NCBI GenBank assembly: GCA_009704555.1
Contig: WLDY01000035.1
Location: 1 to 6,948, forward strand
Direction of reading: 5' to 3'
Source of the DNA: Actinomycetota bacterium
GTDB lineage: Bacteria > Actinomycetota > Actinomycetes > Nanopelagicales > Nanopelagicaceae
Length of the DNA: 6,948 bases
The notes under the pieces were generated by a model. It was given only the letters and a program-made list of their open reading frames with translations. It was not told where the DNA came from and made no database searches. Positions 6,176 to 6,948 of this stretch are shown in pieces (positions within the stretch are counted from its first letter, which is position 1; each line of letters starts with the position of its first letter). A program made the position numbers and the translations under genes.

Positions 6176-6793
6176 TTGGCGGTCAACAATAAGGATCTGA
6201 AGGAAGTCGGTGCGCATGTCGTATCCGCTGCGGATGAATTGGCCCGCGTGCTTGCACCAACGACTTCGAAGGATTGGGAGCAACTCACTCCTGACCTAGC
6301 TTGGACGCAAGTCCAGACTGCGGTACACACCATGCGGGCCTGCCTGGAGTACTCGTTCCAAGTCGTCGGACAGAAGTTGGATACCTACCAACCAGTCCTC
6401 TTTGAAAGAAAAGAAGCAGCGACACCGGCCGATTACCTGATGATGATCCCTACGGCAGCACGCGTCCTCTCAAAAGTCGTTGCTACTGCATCCCCCGAAG
6501 ATCGCGCCTGGCATGCCTACGGTGAATCTGATCCGATCGGATTCGCTGCGATGGGAGTGATCGAAGTGAGCGTGCATACCTATGACCTCGCCAAAGGATT
6601 CGGTATCGACTTCACGCCTTTGTCCGAGCCAAGCGAATTCGCGATCACGAGACTCTTCGCAGATACCGTTGAGACCAACGCTCAATTCTTAGAGGAGAGC
6701 TGGGGTAAACGCCTTCTCTGGTACGCCGGTCGAATCGAACTCGCCGGATTGGCCCGCCGTGAAGGTTGGAAGTGGAACGGTCGCGTTCGCTAG
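6176..6793 (+). CDS. DinB-like / mycothiol-maleylpyruvate-isomerase N-terminal-type metal-binding protein
   Basis: A 205-residue cytoplasmic four-helix-bundle protein of the DinB/MDMPI-N type. The metal triad of the family can be read: H51 in VHTMRACLE, then E130 and H134 in VIEVSVHTYDLAKGFG, the typical ExxxHTWDLA-like motif. The C-terminal segment LLWYAGR...GWKW also fits. Characterised relatives use mycothiol and a divalent metal to isomerise maleylpyruvate or transfer thiols; many actinobacterial members are untested, so only a metal-dependent thiol-type role is inferred. The length corresponds to the N-terminal domain plus a short tail; no second SCP-like domain follows. The start is TTG with a good GGGAG site six bases upstream. 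It is divergent from the exported-protein gene and convergent with the transporter gene, with which it shares the CTAG containing both stop codons. Confidence 0.88.
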   Translation: MAVNNKDLKEVGAHVVSAADELARVLAPTTSKDWEQLTPDLAWTQVQTAVHTMRACLEYSFQVVGQKLDTYQPVLFERKEAATPADYLMMIPTAARVLSKVVATASPEDRAWHAYGESDPIGFAAMGVIEVSVHTYDLAKGFGIDFTPLSEPSEFAITRLFADTVETNAQFLEESWGKRLLWYAGRIELAGLARREGWKWNGRVR

Positions 6794-6948
6794 TTCGCGG
6801 TCGCCTTTCGCCATAACCTGCCACCGAATAGGAAGAAGATGATTGAGACCGCAAGGAGCGGCAGGATCATCGCGATGAAGTCCTTCGCAGAGGCTCCCTC
6901 GATCGAGTAACCGAGGATTGGCGGGAACATGAATCCGCCGCCCATCAC
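6790..6948 (-). CDS. C-terminal end of a membrane protein, probably an MFS-type transporter (5' part beyond window)
   Basis: The last 52 codons of a minus-strand gene are open to the right edge. They start with a glycine-rich segment (MGGGFMFPPILGYSIEG), followed by one strong transmembrane helix (about MILPLLAVSIIFFLFGG) and a short basic tail (RLWRKATAN) before TAG. A Gly/Pro-containing helix end, a loop, a last helix and a basic cytoplasmic tail is how the twelfth helix of major facilitator transporters usually looks, but other multi-pass transporters end similarly. The TAG at 6792..6790 overlaps the TAG of the DinB-like gene on the other strand. The substrate is unknown. Confidence 0.65.
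   Translation of the reverse strand: MMGGGFMFPPILGYSIEGASAKDFIAMILPLLAVSIIFFLFGGRLWRKATAN

Overview
The window looks like chromosomal DNA of a free-living actinobacterium with moderate GC. Three things suggest this: a single-domain DinB/mycothiol-maleylpyruvate-isomerase-type protein, start codons placed directly after TANNNT -10 elements (leaderless genes, common in Actinomycetota), and a secreted protein ending in a basic two-cysteine tail of a kind I recall from freshwater Actinobacteria. No rRNA or tRNA genes, CRISPR arrays, insertion sequences or phage genes were seen. The lineage assignment is inference.

Layout, left to right. Positions 1-4207 hold four genes, all on the minus strand and read right to left. 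The order of transcription is an Old-Yellow-Enzyme-type flavin oxidoreductase of the YqjM class (3107..4207), a DUF885 putative zinc peptidase (1300..2976), a SnoaL/NTF2-like small protein (908..1300) and an M24-family Xaa-Pro peptidase/creatinase-like enzyme cut by the left edge (1..839). The DUF885 and SnoaL genes are joined by a one-base TGATG overlap. The M24 gene follows after 68 bases that contain three tandem 11-bp repeats. The last three genes look like an operon for handling a peptide or amidated compound in the cytoplasm; the oxidoreductase appears to have its own promoter.

Positions 4306..6006 (minus) encode a large exported protein with a signal peptide, twelve cysteines, a Thr/Pro-rich linker and a basic C-terminal mini-domain. 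I do not recognise its function. Its start is reassigned to GTG at 6006 because a TAATAT box lies seven bases upstream and the signal peptide begins exactly there. A divergent intergenic region (6007..6175) with small dyads separates it from a plus-strand DinB/MDMPI-like gene (6176..6793, TTG start). That gene converges on the 3' end of a minus-strand membrane transporter gene (6790..6948, cut by the right edge). Their two stop codons share the palindrome CTAG, so no room is left for a terminator between them.

No fully new multi-gene system is evident. The best leads are the exported cysteine-rich protein, the shortened metal-binding motif in the DUF885 protein, the altered catalytic positions in the M24 and OYE proteins, the 11-bp tandem repeat, and the paired leaderless promoters.
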